Source: Oreocharis arfaki
Taxonomy: Eukaryota > Chordata > Aves > Passeriformes > Paramythiidae
DNA: 64,000 nt
Direction: 5' to 3'
Assembly (NCBI GenBank): GCA_013398015.1
Contig: VZRR01014243.1
Coordinates: 310,001 to 374,000 of the forward strand
Shown here: positions 1 to 10,930 of the stretch, in pieces
How positions within the stretch are numbered: position 1 is the stretch's first letter
How the letters are laid out: each line of letters starts with the position of its first letter
Position numbers and translations under genes: made by a program
Notes under the pieces: generated by a model
Database searches by the model: none
What the model saw: only the letters and a program-made list of their open reading frames with translations
Told to the model about the DNA's origin: nothing

Positions 1-282
1 CTTGCCTAGGTGATCTTTAAATAAAATAAAAAATAGCCTCTGGGTAATTTATACCAGTTTTTGACCAGTCTTATTGCAAGCAATATTTTTTCCCTTCACA
101 TCAAGTTGATTGAATGGAAAATTCAATCAGGAATTTCCATCTTCCATGGCCTCTCCTTCTTCCACGGCCTCTCCTTCTTCCACTGTGCACCTCTGAGAGG
201 AATGTGACTGCATCTTGCCCACATCTATCCATCAGGGAATTGTAGACAATAATAAAAATTGCACCGATCCTTCTCAAGGCCA

Positions 283-845
283 AAGAAACCTTGCTCTCTC
301 AGCCTCTTTGCAGCAATATGCTCCCAGCCCCTCCTCACCTTGCTGGTCAGTCCCGGCACCAGACTTGTAGGTAAAATTGTTTCTTCAATTAGGGAGCCAA
401 AAATCTGACTCTCAGAAGTCTCACAGATGGAGAGAGTAAAGGATCACTTCCCTTAACCTACTGGCAGCACCCTTTCTAGAAGAGTCCCAGGATGCTGATT
501 CCTTTCTGCACTGCAAGGGTGCAATGCTGACTTATGTTCCAGCTCTTGTCCACAAGTATTCCCAGAGGCACCTCTGTAAAGCTGCCTTCTAGCCCCAGCC
601 TGTTCAGGTGAACAGGGTTATTCCATCCCAGGTGAAGGATTCTACCACTAAAACATATCACCCAGCACCAGATTGAGTCAGCTCTTGAACACCTCCACGG
701 ATGGTGACTCCACTTTGCCATCTTCATCCTTGCATTCCTCCTGAGTAGCCAATCCCACAACCAGTCCACATGTTCACCAAAGACAGAGATAATCCTGCTC
801 AATCCCAAGCAGAAAACCAAATCAATATGCATGTAGTTGAGTCCT
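283..845 (-). repeat. Degraded CR1 LINE fragment (ORF2 region)
   Basis: Read on the minus strand, this resembles the late reverse-transcriptase part of avian CR1 rather than its 3' tail. Recognisable stretches on the plus strand include a version of the 'cccttaacctactggcagca' block and, just after it, the 'cccaggatgctgattcctttctg' region cut short by substitutions. Similarity is patchy, there is no intact frame, and both ends are approximate. It is an old 5'- and 3'-truncated copy. Confidence 0.45.
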
Positions 846-2427
846 AAAGCAAAAACAGTTAAACAAAATTTCTGAAAAAGAATATGCATGAGTATCTAAG
901 TTTACTAAGCTATTCAAGATACTTGTATAAAAGGGTAGAGTCTTAAATAAAATTTATTATCTTGCTCAAGCCTATATTTCACTCAGGGGTAATCCAATGC
1001 CTTTCCAAACACAGGCATATACTTTACATAGAGATACATGGTTATAGCCTTCTACAGATGTGCAAATCATACCAACCAGTATCTTAGGTCAGCTACGACC
1101 AGTTTGGATTTATTTTAGCCAAAACACAGTTCCTTTTGGTTTCCAATGTAAAGAACTTCTCAATTCCTCACGTGGCGTAATACTGTTACAACAACTTAGA
1201 CTTTACCTAATTGACAGATAATTGCTCTTCATGCTAACCTTACCAAATACAAACAAGCCTTGGAATGCATACCTTTAAAGCTTGGTGTTTATAAAATGGT
1301 GACAAAAATTACTACTGAAGGGGGTTGAAAAATACATCTCCATAAGTATTTGAAATCACTGCAAACAGCATTCTATTCCACAGCATTAGGCTCCATGGAA
1401 TAACTTAAACCTGGATGTTTTGATGGATGGTCCCCTCCAAGTAGTCTCTTCTAAATTAGGACATCACACTACAAATTCGTGAAATACATGAGTCAGGAGA
1501 GTTAGGACTGAGCTACAAGGCAGAGCAAAGGAATAACCAGAACACTGCAAATATGATACTATTTATCAATAAAAATAAATCATGAAGTTGTACAACACCT
1601 CTAAGCATATCACAGTCTTCAGAAGATTAAGTCTTAGTCTACAGTAAGTCTTAAGAACAGAAAAGTTTCTTAAATGCTATGAAACAAAGTTTTCTCCTTT
1701 CAATATCCTAAACTTTTCACTGAACAGCTAAACAAACCACCTTTCTTCCTAAAGAAGAGTTTTTCACAGTATAATCTAAGTGCATCTGAGAGCAGTAAGT
1801 GGACATCCATTCAGAAGTACGGAACATCTGTCTATTGTCTAGCATAAATCCCTCCACTTCCAAACAAAATAAGTACTTGAAAATTCTTCGGAAAAAACTC
1901 TGCCTTTTGCCATTGTCATACATCGCATGAACTCTGTGCTCAGCTAGCAAAGATAGAAAAAAATATCTTTCCTGCTAATCCACTCCATAAAGCAGAGCGT
2001 CCAACCTTGGGGGCAGGGATTACAAAGAAATAAACAGCTTTTAAGAAGTTACCCTTACTCTGATGGGGACCACAGGTGGTGCCATTGATACAGACAAGCA
2101 AAGTCAAATAAAAATAGAATACCATGCTCACATTTTTTGTTAACACTTAAGCAAGTTAAAAACAGCAGAAATTGGAAGTGAATGGAAAAGATATTGACTT
2201 TCTATGGTAATTGTGTTTGCACTTCCTTTTGACTTTTTCTGATGAAGTAGCCATAGAATGTTGTTTTTCTTTTCCTGAAGAGAAAGGAAATCACATAACC
2301 TTATCAAAAAATGCAGCTAGCTAAAACCCTTCCCTTCCATTCATTTAAATCTCTTTTACAAAATATAAATGCAATTATGAAAAGCACTATGAAGTCACCA
2401 ATCATCACTGTAATTGAGATATACCTG

Positions 2428-2494
2428 TAATGTATTCAGAGTGGGACTAGATGATCTTTATAGGGTCCTTCCAACTTAAAGCATTCTATTATAG
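2428..2494 (+). repeat. CR1 LINE, short 3' end
   Basis: The segment carries the CR1 terminal block: 'gggactagatgatcttta', then a 'ggtccttccaac' stretch, then an ATTCTATTATAG-like tail standing in for the usual ATTCTATGATTCTATG. Only about 65 bp remain, so it is a heavily 5'-truncated copy, as is normal for CR1. Confidence 0.6.
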
Positions 2495-3344
2495 ATATAT
2501 ATGCACACAAAAATAACACACAGAGACACACTGGTTTTGTATCAAACTGTAGCCATAGAAGATAATCTACAAATTGTTCTTTTTTCATGGAAAGCCCAAC
2601 ATTTAACTTTATTATACAGCATAACCATTTGAGGAGTTTTTATCCGTGACACAAATCCTCTATTGCTAGTCAGGGTTAGTAACACTGAATTTGACTATAC
2701 AAGTTGCCTGAAATCTCAATTACTATAATCACTTCTCCAGCTAATTATTCTGCTCAACAATCAGAGAAATATGTATTGGGCCAGGAGACAGGCAAGGTTC
2801 AGCAGGGGAATACATATCCTGAGGAGTGACACAGACACTGAGAAGGCTGCACAGCAAACCTTATAAACAGTATCTCATTATACCCACTGAAAACACCTGA
2901 ATCAGTATCCCTTACCAGGGCACACATTTAAAGAAAACTAACAGTTTCTTTGCTTTAGTGCAAGCAGAAGATAGTACAGTAGGATGTAATGAAATCAAAC
3001 TGATACTTGAGAGTTAACTGGCAGAAACACACACATATTCACTGACATACTCTGTAAACCATACTACAGTCTACATAATAAACTAGCTTTGTTTTTTTCC
3101 CCCAGCTGCTTCAAGATCTAACTAGCCACCCCAGCTGAGGCCATGGGGAAGGCTTACAGGAGTGCCAACATCTGCTTCTATTCCCATCAATGTCAAATTT
3201 GTCAGAACACGAAACTGCGCCAGAGAAACAATCTCTGCCATAGAAAAATAAACTCTACTTCCATGGATATCCCCTGAAGTACCAAGTGTAGCAGATCGAT
3301 TACATTTCCAATTTCTATTCCAAAATAAAGTTTTTTTCAAAAAA

Positions 3345-3395
3345 ATATATATGTACATTTTATGTATGTATATACATACGTATATGTACATCCAT
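3345..3395. repeat. TA/TG-rich simple repeat
   Basis: Interrupted ATATAT, TGTATGTATA and CATACGTATA runs followed by a short (CATC)n stretch. It is a low-complexity, partly self-complementary microsatellite inside PREX2 intron 1. Confidence 0.75.
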
Positions 3396-3737
3396 CCATC
3401 CTGCTTTGCTTTACTGGTCAGTCAGTCAGAGTAAATCACAACCTTACACCAAGTAACAAAGTTAAGACAAATTAAATTAGCCATTTCTTACCAACTCTTT
3501 ACTACCAAATGCCTTTTAATGTCTCATCAACTTCTACCCACAGCTTTACTGGTCTCTTTAATACTGCTATGTCGAGGATTCAAGTGAGTACCCTGATTAC
3601 ACAGTAAATGAAACCTTGCATGAAAACATTCAGCAAATTACAAAAAAAACCCAACTATTTCTTTATTTCGCAGCATAAAATCATGGACCAGTGAGAATCT
3701 TAGAAAAGTTTATGTAGTTTTCCTCTAGTTAGCTAGT

Positions 3738-4113
3738 CATAGAATAGAATTGTTAATGTTGGCAAAGACCTCCAAGGTCATCAAGTTCAACCAGTAACCC
3801 AGCACTGCCACGTTCACCACTAAACCATGCCCCCAAGTGCCACATCTACATGTGTTTTTGAACAGCTCCAGGGATGGCAATTCCACCACTTCCCTGGGCA
3901 GCCCGTTTCAATGCCTGAACACCCACTCGGTGAATTAATTTTTCCTGATATCCAATCTACACCTCCCCTAGCAGCGACTGGGGCCATTTCCTCTTGTCTT
4001 GTCACTTTTTAGCTGGGGAAAAAAGACCGATTCTTACCTCACTACAACTCCCTTTCAGGTACTTGTAAAGAGTGATAAAGTTTTCCCTCAGTCTCCTTTT
4101 CTCCAGACTAACT
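3738..4113 (-). repeat. CR1 LINE 3' region, minus orientation
   Basis: Starts on the plus strand with the reversed CR1 terminus ('tcatagaatagaattg'), then 'cctccaaggtcatcaagtt', a proline-rich antisense region and the 'ttttccctcagtctcctttt' block that marks the end of ORF2. About 375 bp are present. The minus-strand frame at 3820-4005 is decayed CR1 sequence, not a host gene. Confidence 0.9.
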
Positions 4114-7029
4114 GTGCTTATAGGGCAACAAAGGAAACTTTCATTATGTTTATGTAAATCACAGTAAATATACACATTTGGTCATTTGCTGTAAAGAATG
4201 AAATAGATAAGGTACCTACTGACAAAGTCAATTTTTTTTTTTAAAGCATCTTCACCATAAGTATTCAAGGTAATATTAATTATTCAGTTACACAGTTGGA
4301 TGACAGGGAATTATTTTAGACAGAGCAAATATTCACCAACTGTTGCTTTCTGTCCCCTCCAGAAAGAGCATTTTGCTAAGAAAGATTTTCCTCTATTCTT
4401 ACAAGTACAGCTTCTCTTTCCCTGGAAAACAAAGATTTTGCCACAGGAAGGTGGTATGATCACCAGCAAGAACATCCAGAAGCAGAAAAAGCCCAATTGC
4501 TAATTTAGCCAGTAAAGTATCAATTGTTGACAGCAGAAACTTAGTATTGTAGCTTAAAAAAAAAAAAGCCCATCTACAGATACAGTTTTAAAAGGCATTT
4601 TAGTGTCTTAAGTAAATTCTTCCATCACTTGTTTTTTCTAAGAAATGCTAAAAAGAAAAAAAACTCTGGTGTTGCAATGACACTCTAAATGTTATAATGA
4701 AATGTCTGAAGGAAAAGTATAAGCATTTATTCATAATTTCCTGTGCATGCCTCCTTCCTCCAACATTGCTGCAACTACTGGGCGACTTAAGTTTATCCAC
4801 CTCACATATGTTTACATACCTCACTGCAATTGGCCCAAAATTGTTATTGCTCTGTATCACTGAAGTCTCAACACACTACACTACTAGAGTTTATTACTAG
4901 AAGATTCAGGAGATACGAAAGAATAATATTAATACAACCAGACCTTTCCACTCAGATTTGTTTTGTGATGAGTGCAGATGTAAAACAATATATAGTATTT
5001 ATACAGCATAAAGCCAAAAAGAAGAGGCGAATGAACTCGCATGGAAATGACTACGCAGCTACTTCTATCTAATGAAGTAAGAAATATATCAAATCTTCTG
5101 CTTTGCACCTTAGTGTTACAGACTTTTGACAAGATACAAACTAAGCTACTTCTCACTACACTGATGATAAGTGGAGGATGAGCAATCATAGAGGGAAACA
5201 AATATACTTTATATAACCCACCAGAAATTTGTTCTCAGCAAGACTCTTTAATTCCAACATAAACAAAAGAACCCAAATAAATCTAGCATATAATATATAT
5301 GTTTCCAGTGTAAGGAAACCAGCAAAGCATTTCCCGTGTTGACACACTCCAGCAAGTCACTTCCTCCTTATAACCTCTTCATTCTCTAGCCATGCACAGG
5401 GTTTTTTCTTCCCATTTATTTAAGTGAATACCCTATTTCCTATTAACTACAGTGAAAACTGCAGGTACTCTGAGCAAACTCTTAGGGAGACTATAACCGG
5501 CTTCAGCTTCTCAGTCATAAAGGAAGCGTGGTTTCTACCACAATGAGCTCCACTGGCGACACTGAGGTGACCTGGAAGTCTAACTCTGAACTTTGACTGG
5601 AACATCAACCCCTCACGCAATGATGGTTTTGATGGCTTGTGTAAAATCAACGTGATGGTCTCCATACTGGCCCTAGTCCAGTGGCCCTCATAAATCCACC
5701 ACAACAGTTGCTCTCAACAGCAGTCCTAGCAGGTAGACCAAAGCCAAGCTCAGAAGTCGATTCCTCAAACAAAACTGAGGTATAGTTAGAACACGTGACA
5801 TCTCTCTGTGAAGGATTTACATCTCTGAACTGTCACTTGAACCCTATCCACAATCATTAATGAATCTGAAAAGCTGATTTAGAACCAACGCCAACCCTTC
5901 TCCCCTTCTCCATATGATTTATTTAGATCATCTTGATCCAAACTGTAAAAAGACTTACTACTGAATGCAGTGTTTGGACAGAACTTGAAAACACATACAG
6001 ATTCTGATCATTGGGATAACTGGGGCACTTACTGTTTGAACACGAGCATCTTATGTCTAAAACCTTAGAATTCAAAATTAAAGATATTAAAAATTCTTCA
6101 AATTTGCTGAAATGATCCAAGACTGGCAGATACTAAATTTGGGGCTTAAGGTAAAATATGGAAGAACATTGCCTTAGAATAGATTTTTTTTTTTAAACAG
6201 ATAAAACCTGATCATTAAATGGAAGCAAGTAAAACAATCGCACACTCTTTTTCAAATATACACCCTAAACTTAAAAAAAAAAAATCAGCATGCTGGACCA
6301 TTTACCATTTTTCATGGTTCTGCTGAGGATAAACATATGGAGAAAATAAGCTACTCTGTAGATCTTGTTTCACTCCAATGTCTGTGCTTTTATTCTCCCT
6401 GTCACAGCCAACTTAAGAATTTCCTCTTTCATGGTAATAAGCAGAAAGTCCACAATTCTCAAGGCAACAAAGCAGGAAGTTTGCAGTTGGAAGGATTTCC
6501 CCTCTTCAATGGGACAAGAGGAGAGAAAAGTATGATGGGGCTACTGTGGAAACTTTTGCAATCTGAAGCAGCTGATTTGGACATATTTATCACATCAGAG
6601 TCCTAAACTGATGCTACCAAGATCAGGCATAAATGAAATACTGCCCGCATCTGTTCTGCAATAATTTGTGACCTTGGCTTTTTGAGAGAGAAATCCTGCC
6701 TTTCTGACTAGGGTATTACCTGGCACCAATAATCCTATCAACAGTGACAGTCAAACGTAGAAGGAAGCTAAAACTGCCACAAGTCAGCTCAGCAGAACGC
6801 ACTACCTTCGCAGCTGACCCTGTATCACAAGACAGGAGTGAATGCCACATGTGGCTTTAATGCCAAGCAGCTGCTGCACACCAGCACCCCCTCTGTCCTG
6901 CTCCCTCCCCCCTGCACCGCTGGGTTTCCAGGACCATCGCAAGTAGTGGAATTGCGGCCCTGAAATGAACACAAGCCCCCACACCCGCTGGGTTTGTGGG
7001 AACCCAAATACATCACCCCCATCCGCTTC

Positions 7030-7660
7030 CAGGAGCGGAGATGCGAGATCATCAGCGCTAGAGCGCGGCCGGGAGATGGGGGGGCAACGCACGACCCTTC
7101 TTCGGCTATTTCAAAACCTGTTACTCTCCCTCCCTTTTAAGCAAAAGCTCGGGTTAAAGCCCTTTCCCGGCCGGAGTCCCGCGCTGCCGCCCTGCTCCCC
7201 GCCGCGCCGGGCGCCGCCTGCCCCGCCAGCTGCGGGAGCGGCCGCGGGGCCCCCAGCCCCGCGCTCACCGACACCAGGAACTCCAGCGTGCCCACGTAGT
7301 CCCGCTCCGTCTTGAGCAGCTCGTTGAGGACGCACACGCGTAAGCGAAGCTGCTTCTCCAAGTCCTTCCCGCTTTCCCCCTTGCCTTCCCCTTTGCTTTC
7401 TTCTGTCATGGTGTAGCGAGGAGGATCGGTGCTCCCAGCCCGGCGACTTCCCCCGAGCGCCCCGGCGCTGCGCTGCGGACAAGGACAACAAAAGACCCCG
7501 CCAAGTTACACAGCGGGGCCGGGCTGCGGCCGGTCCTCAGCCGCGCTGCAGCCGCAGCCCCCGCTCACCCCGCTCCCGCGGCGGCCCGAGGTCCGGAGGC
7601 GACGAGCCACCCCAGTGCGCGCTCCTTTCCCGTCAGGAAGGGGACACAGCCTGGAGGAAA
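7030..7660 (-). promoter_or_regulatory. PREX2: PREX2 CpG-island promoter and 5' UTR region
   Basis: The base composition changes sharply here from AT-rich to very GC-rich with abundant CpG (GCGCGGCCGG, CCGCGGGG and GCGGCGG-type strings), spanning exon 1 and about 250 bp upstream of the start codon. I see no TATA box upstream, which fits a CpG-island promoter with dispersed initiation. The transcription start cannot be fixed from sequence; it probably lies between about 7450 and 7650. The 5' UTR immediately before the ATG is GC-rich. Confidence 0.8.
7269..7409 (-). CDS. PREX2: PREX2 exon 1: Rac exchange factor P-Rex2, residues 1-47 (partial)
   Basis: The ATG at 7409 has A at -3 and opens 47 codons that end in phase 0 at a consensus donor (TCG|GTGAGC on the minus strand). 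The peptide starts MTEESKGEGKGESGKDLEKQ and continues through LRLRVCVLNELLKTERDYVG to TLEFLVS. This is the P-Rex N-terminus running into the first helix of the DH domain. The short acidic/lysine leader matches PREX2; PREX1 has a longer alanine/proline-rich leader. Glu30 matches the DH-domain glutamate whose substitution, with an asparagine further on, abolishes P-Rex2 exchange activity. In the known family, P-Rex2 activates Rac downstream of PIP3 and G-beta-gamma and inhibits PTEN. The protein continues past the left edge. The open frame beyond the donor is intronic read-through. PREX2 is oriented head-to-head with CPA6, as in mammals. Confidence 0.95.
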
Positions 7661-10473
7661 CGAGCGGTCACTGGTTCCCAGCTCGCCCTGCTAGCTGAGA
7701 GGTTGGAAAGCCTCCGCAGCAGCACAGACTTGGACATTAATCAAAAGCTTTGTATCCATGTGACTCCAACCCCTTCCCCCCCTTCGCTAAATCTCAGGAA
7801 AAAGGAAAGGAAACAACTTCAGGGAGGATTGCGTGCCAGCAGCTGCCTGTTTCACACACAAGCTGCGAGCTCCAGTTTGAGGCTAATTGGAGTCCTCCAA
7901 CAACAGAGTAAAAGAATTATAAAAATGTCCCAGCAAGCTGGCTGGCCAGGGAATCGGCAGTTGTTTTTGTTTTGATTTTATCATCAGCAAAGAGCCGTTT
8001 CAACTTCCCCTTCCACACCTTCCCACGAGATGTGCATTACAATGTGCATTATAAATACGAGCTGTGATATTCTCCCGAACAAACATACACAGCTAAGCAT
8101 ATGCTGAGCAGGTACAGAGAAGGTCTTTGAAGATAGTGAGGGAGTTTAGGTTGGCTGGTTTGTTTGTTTATTGAAACAAAGTGCTATAAACTCTCCACAT
8201 TATGCAGTTTTCCTATCTACCTATAAGATTTGCATGATACATTAAAAGGATAAGAAATAATTCAGTAGGTATTTCAAATACCTAACAAAAAGTATACAGC
8301 TACTTCAGACAAGGCGAATTGATTTCTTGAAGATTTAAATATGCCAGGACATTACCATGTGAATTTTTAAGAAATCTGAAGTTTTCTATGGCTAGCTCTT
8401 CAGTTTGTGACTGGAAAGAAAACACAAGTCTTCAAACTTACATATTCCATATCAACAATCTTTCTAAACCTGCAAAGATTTAGATTCTGTCTAAAGGGAC
8501 AGACCTGATGCTAATCTGAGGGTAAAACTCTTTTACAGCTGCAGAACAAATCAAGAGAGTGAGAGGAGTCCTTTAGTGGGGGAGAATAAGGAAAGACATT
8601 TGTATCCTGATAATTAGACATCATCTAGCAGTCTGCCTCAGACATTTTTTGGGAAACAGAGGATACACTTCCCACAAGAAGTTTCCAAAAGAGCAGGAAA
8701 GAAAAGAAAAGAAGCCTATTTCTTTAAATGTGACCTGCTTGCTTGTATCCTCTCCTTCCCAAGCACAAACTGCTCCTGTGCATAAAGGCAAGGAGCAGCA
8801 TTTTCTGGGACCAATTCTGCCATATGTATCCTGCTCAGCCATTTATGCATGTGCAGATCAGCCTGGGAAGTTGCCTGCTGACATCAGCATAACTCCTTCC
8901 TCAATATGGTGCTGGTCCATTTCAAAAACAGACACTGATTTTCGTGAAAATCAAAACTTCATTATTTTAAGTACCTCATGTTCCTGCTAAATTTGTTTCA
9001 AATGGACTGATGGGTTGAAAAGCCAAACACAGCTCACTGAAGCCTCCTTCTTAAGAAAACCTGTTTAAAATAGACAACATGTCTGATGATTAGCGCAAAA
9101 CTTTTTCGCCCTCTTGGTGGGCTTCATCAGTGAGACACTGTCCTAAAGTCCTGAGGCTCTGTGGCATCTGCCCTGATGCTATGGAGGAAATTAGGTGTTT
9201 CACAATTGCTTGCATTAGCATCAAGAAGCCTGATGCTATGGTGGAAAGACAGAAAAAAAAAAACAACCAAAAAACCACCAACTCACCCACTGAGAGATTG
9301 GATGAAGTTCTCAAGTGATAACCAGAAAAAAAGATCTGAAGCCATTAGAGTAGAACACGCTATCGTTTCCCACTCCTAAAACGCATGTGGGTGTCCTTCT
9401 TCAGGCCATCATAGCCAAATGCCTCAAAACATGTTAAAATTCATGTCAAAAACCACCCTCTCTTTCTTTTAGGAAAGCAGAAATAAGGGTCCACTACATT
9501 TTTTGATTTCAGACATTCCCCTGTGCTCTCGGCTTCAGCTGTGTGCCATTGGTTGTCACAATCTGCATGCACACTCACAGACCAAGGTGACAGCTGAAAG
9601 AGGCAGGAGCAGAAGCTTACTGTTTTGTTTCCCATCATCTCTATAAGTAAGAATCAAGAATCCCTTGCCTTTACATGTTTGCATCTCACTGCCAGGAGAC
9701 CTTAAAGCCAAAGTGATCCTTGTCCTAGTTTACACTCTTGCTATCCTCACACAATGCTCCTTCATTGAAGCAGGCAGCTCCAGCTGTCTGGGCCAGCAAA
9801 AGCATTAGTGTGGCAACACAAGAGATTTTTATGACTCATCTAAACCCACTGGACGCAGCAAAGCCCACAGCAGATGTGCAATGATAGGAAAAGTCGTTCT
9901 AAGTATCAGACAGTCTATGGAAAACATATATGCCTACAAGCTCAGCCAGTTTTCCTTACAACTTGCTTGAAGTAATAAAGACACAGGGCAAATTACTCTT
10001 TTCCCCTAGTTTCAGGAAAAGGCTAAATTGCTCCAATTTTAGTTTTCACTACACCAAAATTGAGTTAAAGAAATGAAGTAGGAGAAAGGCAGAATATAGA
10101 GACATAAGATTTAAAAAAATTTAGCCAGAACAAGACATTTTAAGCTACTAAACAGCTGATTTTACACTGTGATGTACCAGAAAACTTGACTAGTAGATGA
10201 TGTGTTTCTGTATTTTAGACAAGTAGTGCTATGTAAAATAGTGTATTGATTATGCTAGCATGTGGGAGACAGCAAAATCCTTGCTCCCTATGTGGAAAGA
10301 CATTGATTTGGAGAAACTGGAAAAATAACACTGTTCCCATGGGATGTTAAAACTCTGGAATGCAACAAGAACTATTTTGGTCCAAGAGAATTTGAGGCCC
10401 AAGTTGGATTTCTACTTGGAATCCTGTTGAAAAAAAATACGGCAATACATATAGCCTAAACACATAATCACTA
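7661..10473. other. Intergenic DNA upstream of PREX2
   Basis: AT-rich sequence with no recognisable gene or repeat. It contains a small internal similarity ('cctgatgctatgg' at about 9171 and again at about 9229) and short homopolymer runs. Frames of 60-110 codons on both strands show no family resemblance. The first few hundred bases are likely to hold PREX2 proximal regulatory sites, but none can be named. Confidence 0.6.
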
Positions 10474-10930
10474 AGGACGGATGTAACCTCTTCAGATCTA
10501 GTCCAACCCTCCTGCAGCAAACTGCCCAGGGCAACAGGGCAGGTTGTCCAGCCAGGTTTCGAGTAACTCCACAGATGGAGCTCCACAGTCTCGATGGGAA
10601 ACCTGCACCAGTGTTTGACCAGTGTTCAACAGTTTAAAAAAAAAAAAAAAAAAAAAAACACTTTTTTTCAATCAGGATTTCATGGTTTCTAATGCCTACC
10701 CATGGCTTCTCATCCAGTCAGCTGGCGCTACTGAGAAAAAATCTGTCTCCTTCTTCATCAGTGCCTCCCATCACACATTTAGAAACTAGGATAAGATTGC
10801 CCATGAACCTTCTCCCTTCCAGGCTGAATAGTCTCATCTCTCTCAGCCTCTTCACATACGTGAAATCCTCCATTTCCTTAATCATCTTTGTGGTACTATT
10901 GGATGATCTGGACCAAGATTCCATATTAAA
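10474..10930 (-). repeat. CR1 LINE 3' region, minus orientation, with internal A23 tract
   Basis: On the plus strand it reads 'tagtccaaccctcctgcag', then a 'tccagccaggtttcgagtaa' block, then after an A run 'actgagaaaaaatctgtctc' and 'cttcccttccaggctgaat'-like sequence, in the order expected of reversed CR1. The 23-A tract sits where CR1 normally has a short A-rich/T-rich junction, so it looks like expansion of a pre-existing run rather than a retroposition tail. Confidence 0.8.
10636..10658 (+). repeat. A23 homopolymer
   Basis: Uninterrupted run of 23 adenines within the minus-strand CR1 copy. Likely polymorphic in length and prone to sequencing error. Confidence 0.95.

Larger units (their letters stand above)
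1..7268 (-). other. PREX2: PREX2 intron 1 (3' part runs off the left edge)
   Basis: This is the sequence downstream, on the minus strand, of the PREX2 exon 1 splice donor. The intron opens with GTGAGC, read from 7268 leftward. I found no reading frame resembling the next PREX2 exon (continuation of the DH domain) in either the long frames or the sequence, so the whole segment is taken as intron. It contains a decayed CR1 reverse-transcriptase piece near the left edge, two further CR1 fragments, a TA/TG-rich simple repeat near 3340-3395 and several short A or T runs. The rest is unremarkable AT-rich DNA. Confidence 0.8.

Noticed and set aside
7137..7262. Continuation of the PREX2 frame beyond codon 47
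   Set aside because: A consensus GTGAGC donor follows codon 47, and the read-through residues are alanine/arginine-rich and unlike the DH domain, so this is intron.
7269..7409. PREX1 as the identity of the left-hand exon
   Set aside because: PREX1 has a longer alanine/proline-rich leader. The acidic/lysine leader here, Glu at position 30 and the CPA6 neighbour all fit PREX2.
7111..7491. 126-codon minus-strand frame overlapping the PREX2 start, as a possible overlapping upstream ORF
   Set aside because: Its first codon is TTG, not ATG, and it is simply a stop-free alternative frame of the GC-rich island.
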